Shown in pieces: positions 7,050 to 14,522 of a stretch of 32,554 nt of DNA. The notes under the pieces were generated by a model, which saw only the letters and a list, made by a program, of their open reading frames with translations, did not search any database and was not told the DNA's origin. Positions within the stretch are counted from its first letter, which is position 1. Every line of letters starts with the position of its first letter. The position numbers and the translations under genes are program-made. Source of the stretch: Blastococcus sp. (lineage in GTDB: Bacteria; Actinomycetota; Actinomycetes; Mycobacteriales; Geodermatophilaceae); contig JAOPWM010000109.1 of NCBI GenBank assembly GCA_025965695.1, positions 1-32,554 of the forward strand, written 5' to 3'.

Positions 7050-7784
7050 TCAGTTCCGGCTGGTCCAGGCCTTGATGTCGCGGCCGGTCTTCGCGAAGAC
7101 GTCGGCCGCCCGCTCGGGACGGAGGGCCACGAACAGCCCCTCGGCCTCGGCGAGGGTCGTGTCCGGGTCGTCCTCGGCGACCAGGCGGGCGCGCGCCGTC
7201 GTCCGCCGTCCCTCCGTGGCCCCCATCTCGGCGGTCGCGATCAGGGCGACGCCGAGCTGCACCGGACGCCGGTAGGTGACGGTGAGCGTGGCGGTCAGGC
7301 CCCCGCGGCCGGCCGCCCGCACGGCCCGGGCGAGCACGTGGTCGAGCAGGGTCGCGACGACGCCGCCGTGCACCAACCCGGGCGGGCCCTCGTGCGGCTT
7401 GCCGAGCACGACCCGGCCGGTGGCCCGGCCGTCGGCGGCGGCCGTGACGACCAAAGGGGGCGCCACCGGGTTGCCCGGGCCGTAGACCGGGCTGTACCAG
7501 CGCTCCCCGGTCTCCGGGTCGTCGACGGAGGCGATCTCGTGCAGCGTCCGGGTCTTGCCGCGCAGCCGGGCGGCGAGTTCCCGGGCGAGGCCCGCGGCCT
7601 CGGCCAGCTCGGGAAGCGGGACCTCGGTGCGGACGGCGGCATCGACCAGGTCGCGCAGCGCAGAGCCGAGATCCCCGACGGCGTCGCGCCGGACGCCCCG
7701 CTCCTCCGGGCTCAGCGGCCCTCCTGCAGGGTCTCGCCGCGAGCTTGCGAGCGGTGGGGGGAAGGAGGGCCCTTTCTCAGCCAC
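7050..7784 (-). CDS. Hotdog-fold thioesterase (PaaI/4HBT-like) with repeat-encoded N-terminus
   Basis: A 244-aa protein whose C-terminal two thirds is a hotdog acyl-CoA thioesterase: GKPHEGPPGLVHGGVVATLLDHVLARAV holds the HGG motif and the catalytic acidic residue, and LTATLTVTYRRPVQLG is the central strand. It probably hydrolyses an acyl-CoA. The helical N-terminal part (about residues 25-95) is unassigned. The GTG start at 7784 overlaps the stop of the acyl-CoA dehydrogenase, implying coupling and a shared pathway. Codons 5-22, GPSFPPPLASSRRDPAGG, come from the palindromic repeat copy C. Downstream of it only CTG codons are available as starts, so either the repeat is translated or a rare CTG is used. 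Confidence 0.85.
   Translation of the reverse strand: MAEKGPSFPPPLASSRRDPAGGPLSPEERGVRRDAVGDLGSALRDLVDAAVRTEVPLPELAEAAGLARELAARLRGKTRTLHEIASVDDPETGERWYSPVYGPGNPVAPPLVVTAAADGRATGRVVLGKPHEGPPGLVHGGVVATLLDHVLARAVRAAGRGGLTATLTVTYRRPVQLGVALIATAEMGATEGRRTTARARLVAEDDPDTTLAEAEGLFVALRPERAADVFAKTGRDIKAWTSRN
7717..7771. repeat. Palindromic repeat family, copy C
   Basis: GGCCCTCCT (7717-7725) pairs perfectly with AGGAGGGCC (7763-7771). The core between them is nearly identical to copy A (GCAGGGnCyCGCCGCGAGCnT, then GCGAGCGGTGGGGGG), although the outer arms differ in sequence. The plus strand continues CTTTCTC. It begins 6 bases beyond the stop of the acyl-CoA dehydrogenase and falls inside the first codons of the thioesterase frame. 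Confidence 0.85.
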
Positions 7785-8931
7785 GCGCCATGCCGGCCTC
7801 GCGCAACAGCGCGCCGCCGATGATCACCCGCTGCACCTCGCTGGTGCCCTCGTAGAGCCGGAAGAGGCGGGCGTCCCGGTAGAACCGCTCGACCGGCGTC
7901 GTCCGCAGGTAACCCATGCCGCCGTGCACCTGCACCGCCCGGTCGACGGCACGGCCGACCATCTCGGTGCAGAAGAGCTTCGCCGACGACGGGCCGACCG
8001 ACGTGTCCGCGCCGCTGTCGTAGGCGGCGGCGACCTCGCGGACCATGCTGCGGGCGGCAAGGAGTTCTGCGTGCATGTCGGCGAGCATCCCCTGGACCAG
8101 CTGGAACCGGCCGATCGGGGCACCACCCTGCTTGGCCGTCGCCGCATAGGCGACCGACTCGTCGAGCACCCGCTGGGCCATGCCGACGCACAGGGCCGCG
8201 ATGTGCAGCCGGCCACGGGAGAGAACGGTGAGCGCCTTCGCGTATCCGCGGCCCTCCTCGCCGATGAGCGCCTCAGCGGGCACCCGCACGTCGTCGAAGA
8301 AGACCTCGGCGGTCCAGGCGCCGGCCTGCCCCATCTTCTTGTCCTTGGGGCCGACGGTCACCCCCGGCGTCGACGTCTCGACGACGAAGCTGGAGATCCC
8401 ACGGCCGCCGCGCTCGTCAGGGTTGCTCCGGGCGAAGACGACGAAGAGGTCGGCGATCGGCGCATTGGTGATGTAGCGCTTGCTGCCGTTGATCACCCAC
8501 TCGTCGCCGTCGCGGCGGGCGGTGGTCCGCAGCCCGGCGGGGTCGGAGCCGGCCTCGGCCTCGGTGAGGGCAAAGGAGCCGATGAGCTCGCCGGCGGCCA
8601 GTCGGGGCAGGTAGGCCTTCTTCTGCTCGTCGGTGCCGAACTTGGCGATGACCTGTCCGGCGATGCCGTTGTTGGTACCGAACAGCGAGCGGAACGCGGG
8701 CGTCGTGTAGCCGAACTCGAACGCCAGCTGGACGTCCTCGCTCATGGTGACCCCGAGCCCGCCGTACTCCTCCGGCAGCGCATAGCCGAACAGGCCCATC
8801 TCGGCGGCCTGGGCGCGCAGCTGGTCGGGGATGCGGTCCTCGTCCTCGATCTGCTCTTCGCGCGGGATGACCGACTCGCGGACCAACTCACGTACGGCGT
8901 CCCTGATCTGGCGGAAGTCTTCAGCGTCCAC
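7777..8931 (-). CDS. Acyl-CoA dehydrogenase
   Basis: A 384-aa FAD-dependent acyl-CoA dehydrogenase, oxidising an acyl-CoA to the enoyl-CoA with electrons passed to ETF. Seen in order: N-terminal helical domain with PEEYGGLGV, the middle beta-domain with SFALTEAEAGSDPAGL (FAD/substrate signature) and WVINGSKRYITNAPIAD, and the C-terminal domain with VQVHGGMGYLRTTPVERFYRDAR. The catalytic glutamate is in LYEGTSEVQR (about residue 364). The GTG at 8931 is the only start giving the normal N-terminus; the ATG 8 bases upstream is out of frame. It is the first gene of a two-gene unit with the thioesterase. Chain-length preference cannot be read from sequence alone. Confidence 0.93.
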   Translation of the reverse strand: MDAEDFRQIRDAVRELVRESVIPREEQIEDEDRIPDQLRAQAAEMGLFGYALPEEYGGLGVTMSEDVQLAFEFGYTTPAFRSLFGTNNGIAGQVIAKFGTDEQKKAYLPRLAAGELIGSFALTEAEAGSDPAGLRTTARRDGDEWVINGSKRYITNAPIADLFVVFARSNPDERGGRGISSFVVETSTPGVTVGPKDKKMGQAGAWTAEVFFDDVRVPAEALIGEEGRGYAKALTVLSRGRLHIAALCVGMAQRVLDESVAYAATAKQGGAPIGRFQLVQGMLADMHAELLAARSMVREVAAAYDSGADTSVGPSSAKLFCTEMVGRAVDRAVQVHGGMGYLRTTPVERFYRDARLFRLYEGTSEVQRVIIGGALLREAGMARG

Positions 8932-9002
8932 GCCGTCATGGTGACGCGTGCGCGCCCCAGGCGCCGCAGCGGGTCCCCCACGGAAGACAGCGGTGCAGAC
9001 TT

Positions 9003-9055
9003 AACGGAGTCAAACGATTGCTCTCCGTTGTGAAAGCACCTATGGCCGGTTTAGT
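9003..9055 (+). promoter_or_regulatory. Possible promoter and inverted repeat upstream of the STAS gene
   Basis: This is a locally AT-richer stretch. AACGGAG (9003-9009) and CTCCGTT (9023-9029) are perfect 7-bp arms 13 bases apart. TTGTGA (9028-9033) and TTTAGT (9050-9055) could be a -35/-10 pair with a 16-base spacer. The sigma-B-type GTTT/GGGTA spacing is not met. Assignment rests on composition and position only. Confidence 0.35.
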
Positions 9056-9113
9056 CTCGATGGCGGTCCCCCTGGTACCGGGTGTCAAGCCACGACCATC
9101 GACCGGAGGCAGC

Positions 9114-9566
9114 GTGCCGCCCCTCAACGTCGCCCTCGTCCCGGGCCCCGACCAGGTCGTGGTCCGGTTGACCGGGGATGCCGACCTCTCCACGGTCGCG
9201 CTGGTGACCGACGCCCTGACCCAGGGCGCGGGCCTGGGCACCCGGCAGGTCGTCGTCGACGTCGCCGGTGCCCACTTCTGGGACTGCTCGGGCCTGGGTG
9301 CGCTGGCCGCGTTCACCGGTGAGCTGGCGGCGGCCGGGCGCTCCTGCCGCATCGTCGGGGCGCTCGCAGCCACCCGACGGATCATCGACCTCGCCGACCT
9401 CACCGACCGCCTGGTGCTGGACGGTCCGCTCCCGGCGCCGCCGGTGCGGGCCTCCGTCCCGGCCGGGCAGGGAGCGCCCGCCCCTCATCCGGCGAGCGGG
9501 CACCCCGTACCCGTGCGCGGCGCGCAGTCGCTGGTCGGGGCCGGACGACTGTCGCGCCGCGGCTAG
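9114..9566 (+). CDS. STAS-domain protein (anti-sigma factor antagonist-like)
   Basis: A 150-aa protein dominated by a STAS domain, the fold of SpoIIAA/RsbV that releases an anti-sigma kinase from its sigma factor. VVVRLTGDADLSTVALVTDAL and QVVVDVAGAHFWDCSGLGALAAF match the family, and the serine in DCSGLGAL is the usual phosphorylation site. The tail after residue 105 is proline/alanine-rich and looks unstructured. I chose GTG 9114 because GGAGG (9105-9109) lies 4 bases upstream; earlier in-frame ATGs (9042, 9060) lack such a site. No anti-sigma kinase or sigma gene is nearby, so the partner is unknown. It is convergent with the aldo/keto reductase, 3 bases away. Confidence 0.82.
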   Translation: MPPLNVALVPGPDQVVVRLTGDADLSTVALVTDALTQGAGLGTRQVVVDVAGAHFWDCSGLGALAAFTGELAAAGRSCRIVGALAATRRIIDLADLTDRLVLDGPLPAPPVRASVPAGQGAPAPHPASGHPVPVRGAQSLVGAGRLSRRG

Positions 9567-9569
9567 GAG

Positions 9570-10424
9570 TCAGGCGAGGGCGTCGAGGCGGGCCATGTCC
9601 TCGGCGGACAGCGTGAGCTGCGCTGCCCCCAGGTTCTCGGTGAGGTGCTCCACTGACTTCGTGCCCGGGATCGGCAGGATGACCGGCGACTTCTGCAGCA
9701 GCCACGCCAGCGCCACCTGCGACGGCGTCGCGCCGAGCTCGCGGGCGATGTCGGCGACCGGGCTGTCGGGTGCGGCGAGGTCACCGGTGGCGATCGGGAA
9801 CCACGGGATGAAGGCGATGTTCTCGGCCGTGGCGTAGTCCAGGACGTCCTGGCTCTTCCGGTTCGTCAGGTTGTAGAGGTTCTGCACGCTGACGACGTCG
9901 ACGATCTCCCGCGCCGCCTTCAACTCCTCGACCGACACCTCGGAGACGCCGATGTGGCGCACCTTGCCCTGTTCCTGCAGCTCCTTGAAGGCGCCGAGCT
10001 GGTCGGCCAGCGGGACGTCGGGGTCGATGCGGTGCAGCTGGATGAGGTCGATCCGGTCCAGCTTCAGGTGTCGCAGTGACAGCTCCACCTGCTGCTTGAG
10101 GTAGGCAGGGCGGCCCACCGGGACCCACTCCCCCGGCCCGGTGCGCACCAGGCCGGCCTTCGTCCCGATGACGAGGCCCTCCGGGTACGGGTGCAGCGCC
10201 TCGGCGATGATCTGCTCACTGACGAGGGGGCCATAGGAGTCGGCGGTGTCGATGAAGTCGACGCCCTGCTCGACCGCGGCCCGCACGACGCGCACCGCGC
10301 CGTCGTGGTCGGCGGGCTCGCCCCAGACCCCCGGACCGGGCAGCTGCATCGCGCCGTAGCCGAGCCGGTGGACGGGGAGGTCTCCGCCGATGCGGAACGT
10401 GTCAGCGGGTGCGACCGTGGTCAT
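9570..10424 (-). CDS. Aldo/keto reductase
   Basis: A 284-aa NADPH-dependent oxidoreductase of the aldo/keto reductase superfamily. The catalytic tetrad is visible: Asp and Tyr in [14 protein letters not shown], Lys in [10 protein letters not shown], His in [15 protein letters not shown]-binding residues lie in the C-terminal [17 protein letters not shown]. The start ATG 10424 is preceded by AGGAGGA. Longer in-frame starts up to 10781 cross the divergent histidine phosphatase gene and are not credible. The carbonyl substrate is unknown. It diverges from the phosphatase gene, and the 133-base gap should hold both promoters, though I could not assign boxes with confidence. Confidence 0.92.
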   Translation of the reverse strand: MTTVAPADTFRIGGDLPVHRLGYGAMQLPGPGVWGEPADHDGAVRVVRAAVEQGVDFIDTADSYGPLVSEQIIAEALHPYPEGLVIGTKAGLVRTGPGEWVPVGRPAYLKQQVELSLRHLKLDRIDLIQLHRIDPDVPLADQLGAFKELQEQGKVRHIGVSEVSVEELKAAREIVDVVSVQNLYNLTNRKSQDVLDYATAENIAFIPWFPIATGDLAAPDSPVADIARELGATPSQVALAWLLQKSPVILPIPGTKSVEHLTENLGAAQLTLSAEDMARLDALA

Positions 10425-10557
10425 GGGTCCTCCTGGGAAGTCGGCGTGCCCCGGGCGGGATGCTCGCGGGGTGCTCTTCGGCCAGCACGGATCCCCGCGA
10501 GGCTCTTCCCGCGGCCCGAAGATGTGACCGGCGACACCGATGGAGTCAGGAGCCCCG

Positions 10558-11154
10558 ATGGGCGAAGTGATCGTGGTGCGGCATGGGCAGACCGAGTGGA
10601 GCAGGAGCGGACAGCACACCGGCGTCACCGACCTGCCGCTGCTCCCGGCCGGGGAGGAGGACGCCCGGCGACTGCGGACGGTCCTCGGCCAGCGGCACAT
10701 CACCCATGCGTTCGTCAGCCCCCTGGTCCGCGCCCGGCGCACGGCTGAGCTGACCGGGCTCTTCGACGGCGGCATCGACACCCGGATCGAGCCGGATCTG
10801 GTCGAGGTCGACTACGGGCGCTACGAGGGGCTGACGACGAAGGAGATCAGCGCGCAGCTGGGCCGCTCGTGGTCGCTCTGGCACGACGGCACGGTCCCCG
10901 GCGAGACCCCGGGCGAGACCCTCGATCAGGTGGCGCAGCGGGTCGACCGCGTCCTCGACCGGGCCCGACCGCTGCTCGCCGACGGCGACGTCGCGCTCGT
11001 TGCGCACGGGCACGTCCTCCGCGTCCTCACGGCCCGGTGGCTGGGCCTCGGCCCGGAGAGCGGCGCCCTCTTCCCTCTCGCGACCGGCCGTTACGGCGTC
11101 CTCGGCCACGAGCACGAGTGGCAGGCCCTGATCGGCTGGAACATCGCCTGCTAG
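10558..11154 (+). CDS. Histidine phosphatase family protein (phosphoglycerate mutase-like)
   Basis: A 198-aa member of the histidine phosphatase branch. [17 protein letters not shown] holds the RHG phospho-acceptor motif at the N-terminus. [16 protein letters not shown] gives the second arginine. [14 protein letters not shown] is the typical glutamate-containing loop, and [18 protein letters not shown] supplies the second catalytic histidine. Such proteins dephosphorylate sugar phosphates, nucleotides or cofactor intermediates. The substrate cannot be named. The ATG at 10558 has AGGAG six bases upstream and is preferred over ATG 10540. It ends 13 bases before the convergent EAL gene. Confidence 0.9.
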   Translation: MGEVIVVRHGQTEWSRSGQHTGVTDLPLLPAGEEDARRLRTVLGQRHITHAFVSPLVRARRTAELTGLFDGGIDTRIEPDLVEVDYGRYEGLTTKEISAQLGRSWSLWHDGTVPGETPGETLDQVAQRVDRVLDRARPLLADGDVALVAHGHVLRVLTARWLGLGPESGALFPLATGRYGVLGHEHEWQALIGWNIAC

Positions 11155-11167
11155 TGCCGGGACGCCG

Positions 11168-12283
11168 TCAGTGCGTGCGTGACCTGGTGACCGGCTGCCA
11201 GCGGCCCTCGGGCTCCTCGACCGGTGGCTCGGGGCGCACCGGGCGGCCGAACAGCCAGCCCTGACCCAGGTCGGCACCGAGCGCGGTGACCTCCTCGGCC
11301 AGCCGTTCGGTCTCGACGCCCTCGGCCACGACCACAGCGCCCAACTGGTGTGCGAGGTCGGTGACCGCCTTCAGCACGGTGCGCGCGCCGTCGTCCGGCA
11401 GCTCCTGGACCAGCGCCTTGTCGAGCTTGACCACCTCCGGCCGAACGGCGGCGAGCAGTGACAGGCTCGACCAGCCGGCGCCCACGTCGTCGAGGGCGAC
11501 GCGCCAGCCCAGCGAGCGGTAGTGGTCGAGGATGGAGACGAGGTGGCCCCGGTCGGCAATCGCGTGCGACTCGACCACCTCGAAGACCAGCCGCCCGGGC
11601 TCGATGCCGGTCTCGTGGACGACCCGCTCGGTGCTGGCCAGGCAGACCTGCGGCCGGTAGATCGAGGTCGGGTTGAAGTTGATGAAGAGGTCGTCGTCCC
11701 CGAGCCAGGGCACCGCGCCGGTGATCGCGGACTCGCGGCCGATCCGGTCCAGCCGGTGCAGCCAGCCGGCCTGCTCGGCGACGAAGAACAGGTCTCCCCC
11801 ACCGACCTCGCGGCCGTCGACGACACCGCGCAGCAGCGCCTCGTGGGCGACCACGGACCGGTCGGCGAGGGAGACGATCGGCTGGTAGGCCGACCAGAAC
11901 TCCGCCTCGGCGAGGACGCCGACCTCGACGGTCACCCCGCGGCGGGCCAGCTCGACGGCGAGACTGGGGGCGGTCAGCAGGCGCGCGGTGAGGGCAGCGC
12001 CTTCGCCGGGGGGGTCGGTGACCACCCGGAGCGCCTCGGTCTCGGCGGCGGTGAGCTCGCGGGCCAGCACCTGGAAGAGCCGGTCCAGCCGGCGGCCGCC
12101 ACGGTCGTCGACGATGTCCAGCAGCTGCGGGGCGGTGTAGACCGTCAGCCCCAGCGCCTTCGCGATACGGGCGACGCCCGGCAGGACGTGACCGATCGAG
12201 GTGGCGACGAGTACCCGGGTCGCGGGGCCCGGAATCTCCCAGTTCTGGCGGCAGCCGCAGACCCCACCGCACGTCGTTCCCAC
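11168..12283 (-). CDS. EAL-domain cyclic-di-GMP phosphodiesterase
   Basis: A 371-aa protein with a C-terminal EAL domain that hydrolyses c-di-GMP to pGpG. All main catalytic residues are visible: HEALLRG (EAL motif), INFNP, FEVVES, ALDDVGAGWSSL, VKLDKALV and VVAEGVET. The domain starts at about residue 120, and there is no GGDEF domain. The N-terminus begins MGTTCGGVCGCR, with three cysteines in seven residues, followed by about 100 residues (ATSIGHVLPGVARIAKALGL and on) that I do not recognise; it may be a sensor module or metal site. The GTG at 12283 is the first plausible start. It diverges from the TetR gene at 12418. Confidence 0.88.
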   Translation of the reverse strand: MGTTCGGVCGCRQNWEIPGPATRVLVATSIGHVLPGVARIAKALGLTVYTAPQLLDIVDDRGGRRLDRLFQVLARELTAAETEALRVVTDPPGEGAALTARLLTAPSLAVELARRGVTVEVGVLAEAEFWSAYQPIVSLADRSVVAHEALLRGVVDGREVGGGDLFFVAEQAGWLHRLDRIGRESAITGAVPWLGDDDLFINFNPTSIYRPQVCLASTERVVHETGIEPGRLVFEVVESHAIADRGHLVSILDHYRSLGWRVALDDVGAGWSSLSLLAAVRPEVVKLDKALVQELPDDGARTVLKAVTDLAHQLGAVVVAEGVETERLAEEVTALGADLGQGWLFGRPVRPEPPVEEPEGRWQPVTRSRTH

Positions 12284-12365
12284 ACCCGCAGGATGACTGA
12301 CCGGTTCCCGGCTTCCTCACAGGCGCGCTGCGGCTGGTCCGCACTTCCGGGTGACTCGCAGTTCC

Positions 12366-12403
12366 TTGTGAGCCAAGTTCTGGAACGTTCCTATCTTTAG
12401 TGT
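12366..12403 (+). promoter_or_regulatory. Candidate promoter/operator for the TetR gene
   Basis: GGAACGTTCC (12382-12391) is a perfect 10-bp palindrome in the EAL-TetR intergenic region, followed by TATCTTTAGTGT, an AT-rich stretch with possible -10 hexamers (TATCTT, TAGTGT). TTGTGA at 12366-12371 could be a -35, although the spacing to TATCTT is 20. Autoregulation through the palindrome is a reasonable guess, not shown. Confidence 0.4.
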
Positions 12404-12417
12404 CTAAGGTCTGCCCC

Positions 12418-13041
12418 ATGGCCGTCCTCACCACGACCGACATCGCCCGTCCGAGCCGTGGCGGGCGACCCCGCGACCCCAGCCGCGACGGCGTCATCCG
12501 GGCCGCGATCCTGCGCCTGCTGGCCGACGTGGGTTACGGGGCACTCACGATGGACGCCGTGGCCTCGGAGGCCGGCGTCGGCAAGGCGACGATCTACCGC
12601 CGCTGGCGCACCAAGCAGGACCTCGTCGTCGACACGATCTCCGACCTGAACCGGGCCGAGGCCACGCCGCCGGACACCGGCTCGCTCGAGGGTGACCTGC
12701 GGGTCATCCTGCAGTCGCTGGTCACCGTCATCACCGGGCCGACCGGGGCTGCGACGCTGTCCCTGCTGTCGACGGTGCCGCACCAGCCGGCGCTGGCGCA
12801 TGCCTTCCGCAACGGCCCGCTCGGCGTCTGGCGGCAAGCGTTCGAGCAGATCTGGGCGCGCGCCGAGGCGCGCGGCGAGGTGCGGCCCGGCGTGGCCGGC
12901 TCGGTCGTCGCCGAGACGACGAGTGCGCTGCTCGTGCAGCGCTGGCTGCTCACCGGCGAGACGGTGGACGAGGCCTACGCCGACGAGGTGCTCGAGACCG
13001 TGGTCCTGCCGTTGGTCCGTGCGTCGAGTGTGGCGGTCTGA
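12418..13041 (+). CDS. TetR-family transcriptional regulator
   Basis: A 207-aa repressor. The helix-turn-helix is clear: YGALTMDAVASEAGVGKATIYRRWRTKQDLVVDTI (about residues 41-75). The C-terminal part (GPTGAATLSLLSTVPHQPALAHAFR, LLVQRWLLTGE, YADEVLETVVLPLV) resembles the TetR C-terminal domain of the AcrR-type proteins with the YRRW recognition helix. ATG 12418 is chosen over GTG 12400, which lies inside the promoter-like AT-rich stretch. It is divergent from the EAL gene; no efflux pump or obvious target is adjacent, so the regulon is unknown. It ends before a strong hairpin. Confidence 0.92.
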   Translation: MAVLTTTDIARPSRGGRPRDPSRDGVIRAAILRLLADVGYGALTMDAVASEAGVGKATIYRRWRTKQDLVVDTISDLNRAEATPPDTGSLEGDLRVILQSLVTVITGPTGAATLSLLSTVPHQPALAHAFRNGPLGVWRQAFEQIWARAEARGEVRPGVAGSVVAETTSALLVQRWLLTGETVDEAYADEVLETVVLPLVRASSVAV

Positions 13042-13055
13042 CGCAGCACCCGCCC

Positions 13056-13094
13056 ACGAACGCCTGGTTCCGGACTCCGGACCCGGGCGTTCGT
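13056..13094. terminator. Bidirectional terminator between TetR and DUF427 genes
   Basis: ACGAACGCC (13056-13064) pairs perfectly with GGCGTTCGT (13086-13094). The loop contains a nested stem (GGTTCCGG against CCGGACC). It sits between two convergent genes, 15 bases from each stop, so it can serve both. No T-tract. Confidence 0.7.
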
Positions 13095-13108
13095 CCGTTC
13101 CGGACCGG

Positions 13109-13597
13109 CTACCAGCCGAGCGTGCCGGACTCGCCCTTGAACGGGCCCACCACGTCGCCGGTGATCCAGCCGCCGTAGAAGCCGCCGGCCTGCGGGCGGG
13201 CCGGCTCGCCGTCGACGAGCGCCCGGTCGACCTTGCCGGGGTAGAACGCGACGGCTCCGCGCAGGTGCTCGAAGCCCGGGCTCGGATCCTCGTAGGACCA
13301 GGCGGCCTGCGGCACGCGCCGCCCGTCGACGACGACGTCCCAGTAGGTAGCCGCACCCTTCCACTCGCACCATGAGCCGCCCGGGGCACGCTCGAGCACG
13401 CCGTCGGCGAGGTCCTCGCGGGGGACGTAGTAGACCGGCGGGTGGCTGGTCTCGCAGACGCGGACCGCGCGGACGGTGTCGGCCAGCAGTCGGTCACCCA
13501 CCTCGACGACGATGCGCCGGGGGGTCACCTCCGCCGAGGGCGGCCTCGGGTAGTCCCAGACCGACTCCTGGCCGGGACCGATGGGGTCGCGACGCAC
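13109..13597 (-). CDS. DUF427 domain protein
   Basis: A 162-aa protein of the DUF427 family, small beta-rich proteins of unknown function common in actinobacteria and fungi. Recognised by RIVVEVGDRLLADTVRAVRV, PPVYYVPREDL, GSWCEWKGAATYWDVVV, AAWSYEDPSPGFEHLRGAVAFYPGKVD. The cysteine and tryptophans in SWCEWKG are conserved in the family. It starts with GTG two bases before the end of the DUF3618 stop region (TGA-C-GTG), so the two are probably one transcript. A strong hairpin (13056-13094) follows the stop. Confidence 0.9.
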   Translation of the reverse strand: MRRDPIGPGQESVWDYPRPPSAEVTPRRIVVEVGDRLLADTVRAVRVCETSHPPVYYVPREDLADGVLERAPGGSWCEWKGAATYWDVVVDGRRVPQAAWSYEDPSPGFEHLRGAVAFYPGKVDRALVDGEPARPQAGGFYGGWITGDVVGPFKGESGTLGW

Positions 13598-13598
13598 G

Positions 13599-13829
13599 TC
13601 AGTCGTTGCGGTGCCGGACCTTCTGGACGAGGGCGAAGGTGATCAGCAGGCCGACCGCGCCCACCGTCGCCATCCCGGCCGGGGTCTGCAGGAAGCGCTG
13701 GACGGCGTCCTTCCCCTTGACCTTCAGGCGCGAGGGGCTCGTCCGATAGGTCAGCTGGTCCAGGGTGGCGGCCAGCGACTCGCGGGCGGCGTCGATCTCC
13801 AGCTGGATCTGTCGTGGGTCGCGAGGCAC
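13599..13829 (-). CDS. DUF3618 small membrane protein
   Basis: A 76-aa protein. The first half, PRQIQLEIDAARESLAATLDQLTYRTSPSRL, is the DUF3618 signature: an amphipathic helix followed by basic residues. AGMATVGAVGLLITFALVQKV near the C-terminus (about residues 52-72) is a single membrane helix with a short positive tail, predicting an N-in or membrane-anchored topology. Function is unknown. Family members often sit beside phage-holin-superfamily or stress membrane genes, but here the partner is DUF427. Confidence 0.88.
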   Translation of the reverse strand: MPRDPRQIQLEIDAARESLAATLDQLTYRTSPSRLKVKGKDAVQRFLQTPAGMATVGAVGLLITFALVQKVRHRND

Positions 13830-13917
13830 GGCGACAGCCTGCCAGACGAACAGCAGGTGGGCTCATCCACGAACCCCGAGGACCCCCGCGAGGGCTACTT
13901 CTAGACTCCGGAACCGA

Positions 13918-13998
13918 GCGGGAGTGGTGTAACGGCAGCCACGCCAGACTTAGGATCTGGTGCCTTCGGGCGTGGGGGTTCGAGTCCCCCCTCCCGCA
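13918..13998 (+). tRNA. tRNA-Leu (anticodon UAG)
   Basis: The acceptor stem GCGGGAG (13918-13924) pairs with CTCCCGC (13991-13997), with discriminator A13998. The anticodon stem CCAGA/TCTGG encloses the loop CTTAGGA, anticodon TAG at 13951-13953. A long variable arm (GCC-TTCG-GGC) marks a class II tRNA, consistent with leucine. The T arm GGGGG-TTCGAGT-CCCCC is perfect. CCA is not encoded. No other tRNA is adjacent. Confidence 0.96.
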
Positions 13999-14029
13999 CA
14001 TTGGGTCGGCGTGCGTCCAGCGACGACGG

Positions 14030-14278
14030 TCAGCCGAGCTGGTCCATGGCCTCCGCCCGGAACTGGGCCAGGAACTGGTCGCGGGTGATCCCCCGCCGCT
14101 CGGCCTCGCGATCGCACAGCATGGCGATGACCAGCGACGACTGGCGGACGACGTCGGCCCGGGTGTCCTCGTCCAGGCCACCGAGCACCTTCGTCCAGGC
14201 CGCCCAGTCGCCGTCCCCGGCCGCCTCGGCCATCTCCAGCACCAGGCCGAACCGGCGCAGTGACTCCAGGTTGGCCAT
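14030..14278 (-). CDS. Conserved-looking small hypothetical protein
   Basis: An 82-aa protein, MANLESLRRFGLVLEMAEAA at the start and FRAEAMDQLG at the end. It has strong GC3, looks mostly helical and acidic, and lacks signal peptide and membrane segments. I do not recognise the family. ATG 14278 is chosen because the predicted residues upstream (to 14500) lose coding character. It lies 31 bases downstream of the tRNA on the opposite strand and diverges from the methyltransferase gene. The 244-base gap between the two start codons holds GC-rich hairpins (GGGGCG/CGCCCC at 14361-14374) and the inverted repeat at 14503-14519. Confidence 0.65.
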   Translation of the reverse strand: MANLESLRRFGLVLEMAEAAGDGDWAAWTKVLGGLDEDTRADVVRQSSLVIAMLCDREAERRGITRDQFLAQFRAEAMDQLG

Positions 14279-14502
14279 CAGGCATTCCCCGCTCTCCCGG
14301 TCGCCCGGCGCGGCCGATCGCCGCTGACGGTATCGACGTCCAGCGAGCACCCCGGCCGCCGGGGCGTGCGCCCCGGGCGCCGTGCGTGTCGCGGGTCGAC
14401 CGGGGCGGTCACGACCCTCGGACCGGCGGCCCAGCCGGTCAGCAGCCAACCCCACCAGGTCACGCGCACTCCCCGTCCGTACCGCCAGATCCCCCGACAT
14501 CC

Positions 14503-14519
14503 GGATCGGGATCCGATCC
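14503..14519. promoter_or_regulatory. Inverted repeat at the methyltransferase start
   Basis: GGATCGG (14503-14509) and CCGATCC (14513-14519) are perfect 7-bp arms around GAT, ending 3 bases before the likely ATG at 14523. It could be an operator or an mRNA hairpin that hides the start. No regulator gene is adjacent to suggest a binder. Confidence 0.4.
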
Positions 14520-14522
14520 CCG

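Noticed and set aside
9048-9078. Sigma-B-like promoter (GTTTA ... GGTAC) upstream of the STAS gene
   Set aside because: The spacing is about 21 bases instead of 14-16 and the -10 is incomplete.
10373-10748. Extended N-terminus of the aldo/keto reductase and a plus-strand frame in the same region
   Set aside because: The ATG at 10424 has a strong AGGAGG, and the rest overlaps the divergent phosphatase gene.
13950-14285. Minus-strand open frame beginning GGGTRTPTPEGTRS, and a second one with CGRGDSNPHARRHQILSLAW, over the tRNA
   Set aside because: These are antisense translations of tRNA-Leu; the GDSNPH-type peptides are a well-known false protein produced by this tRNA.
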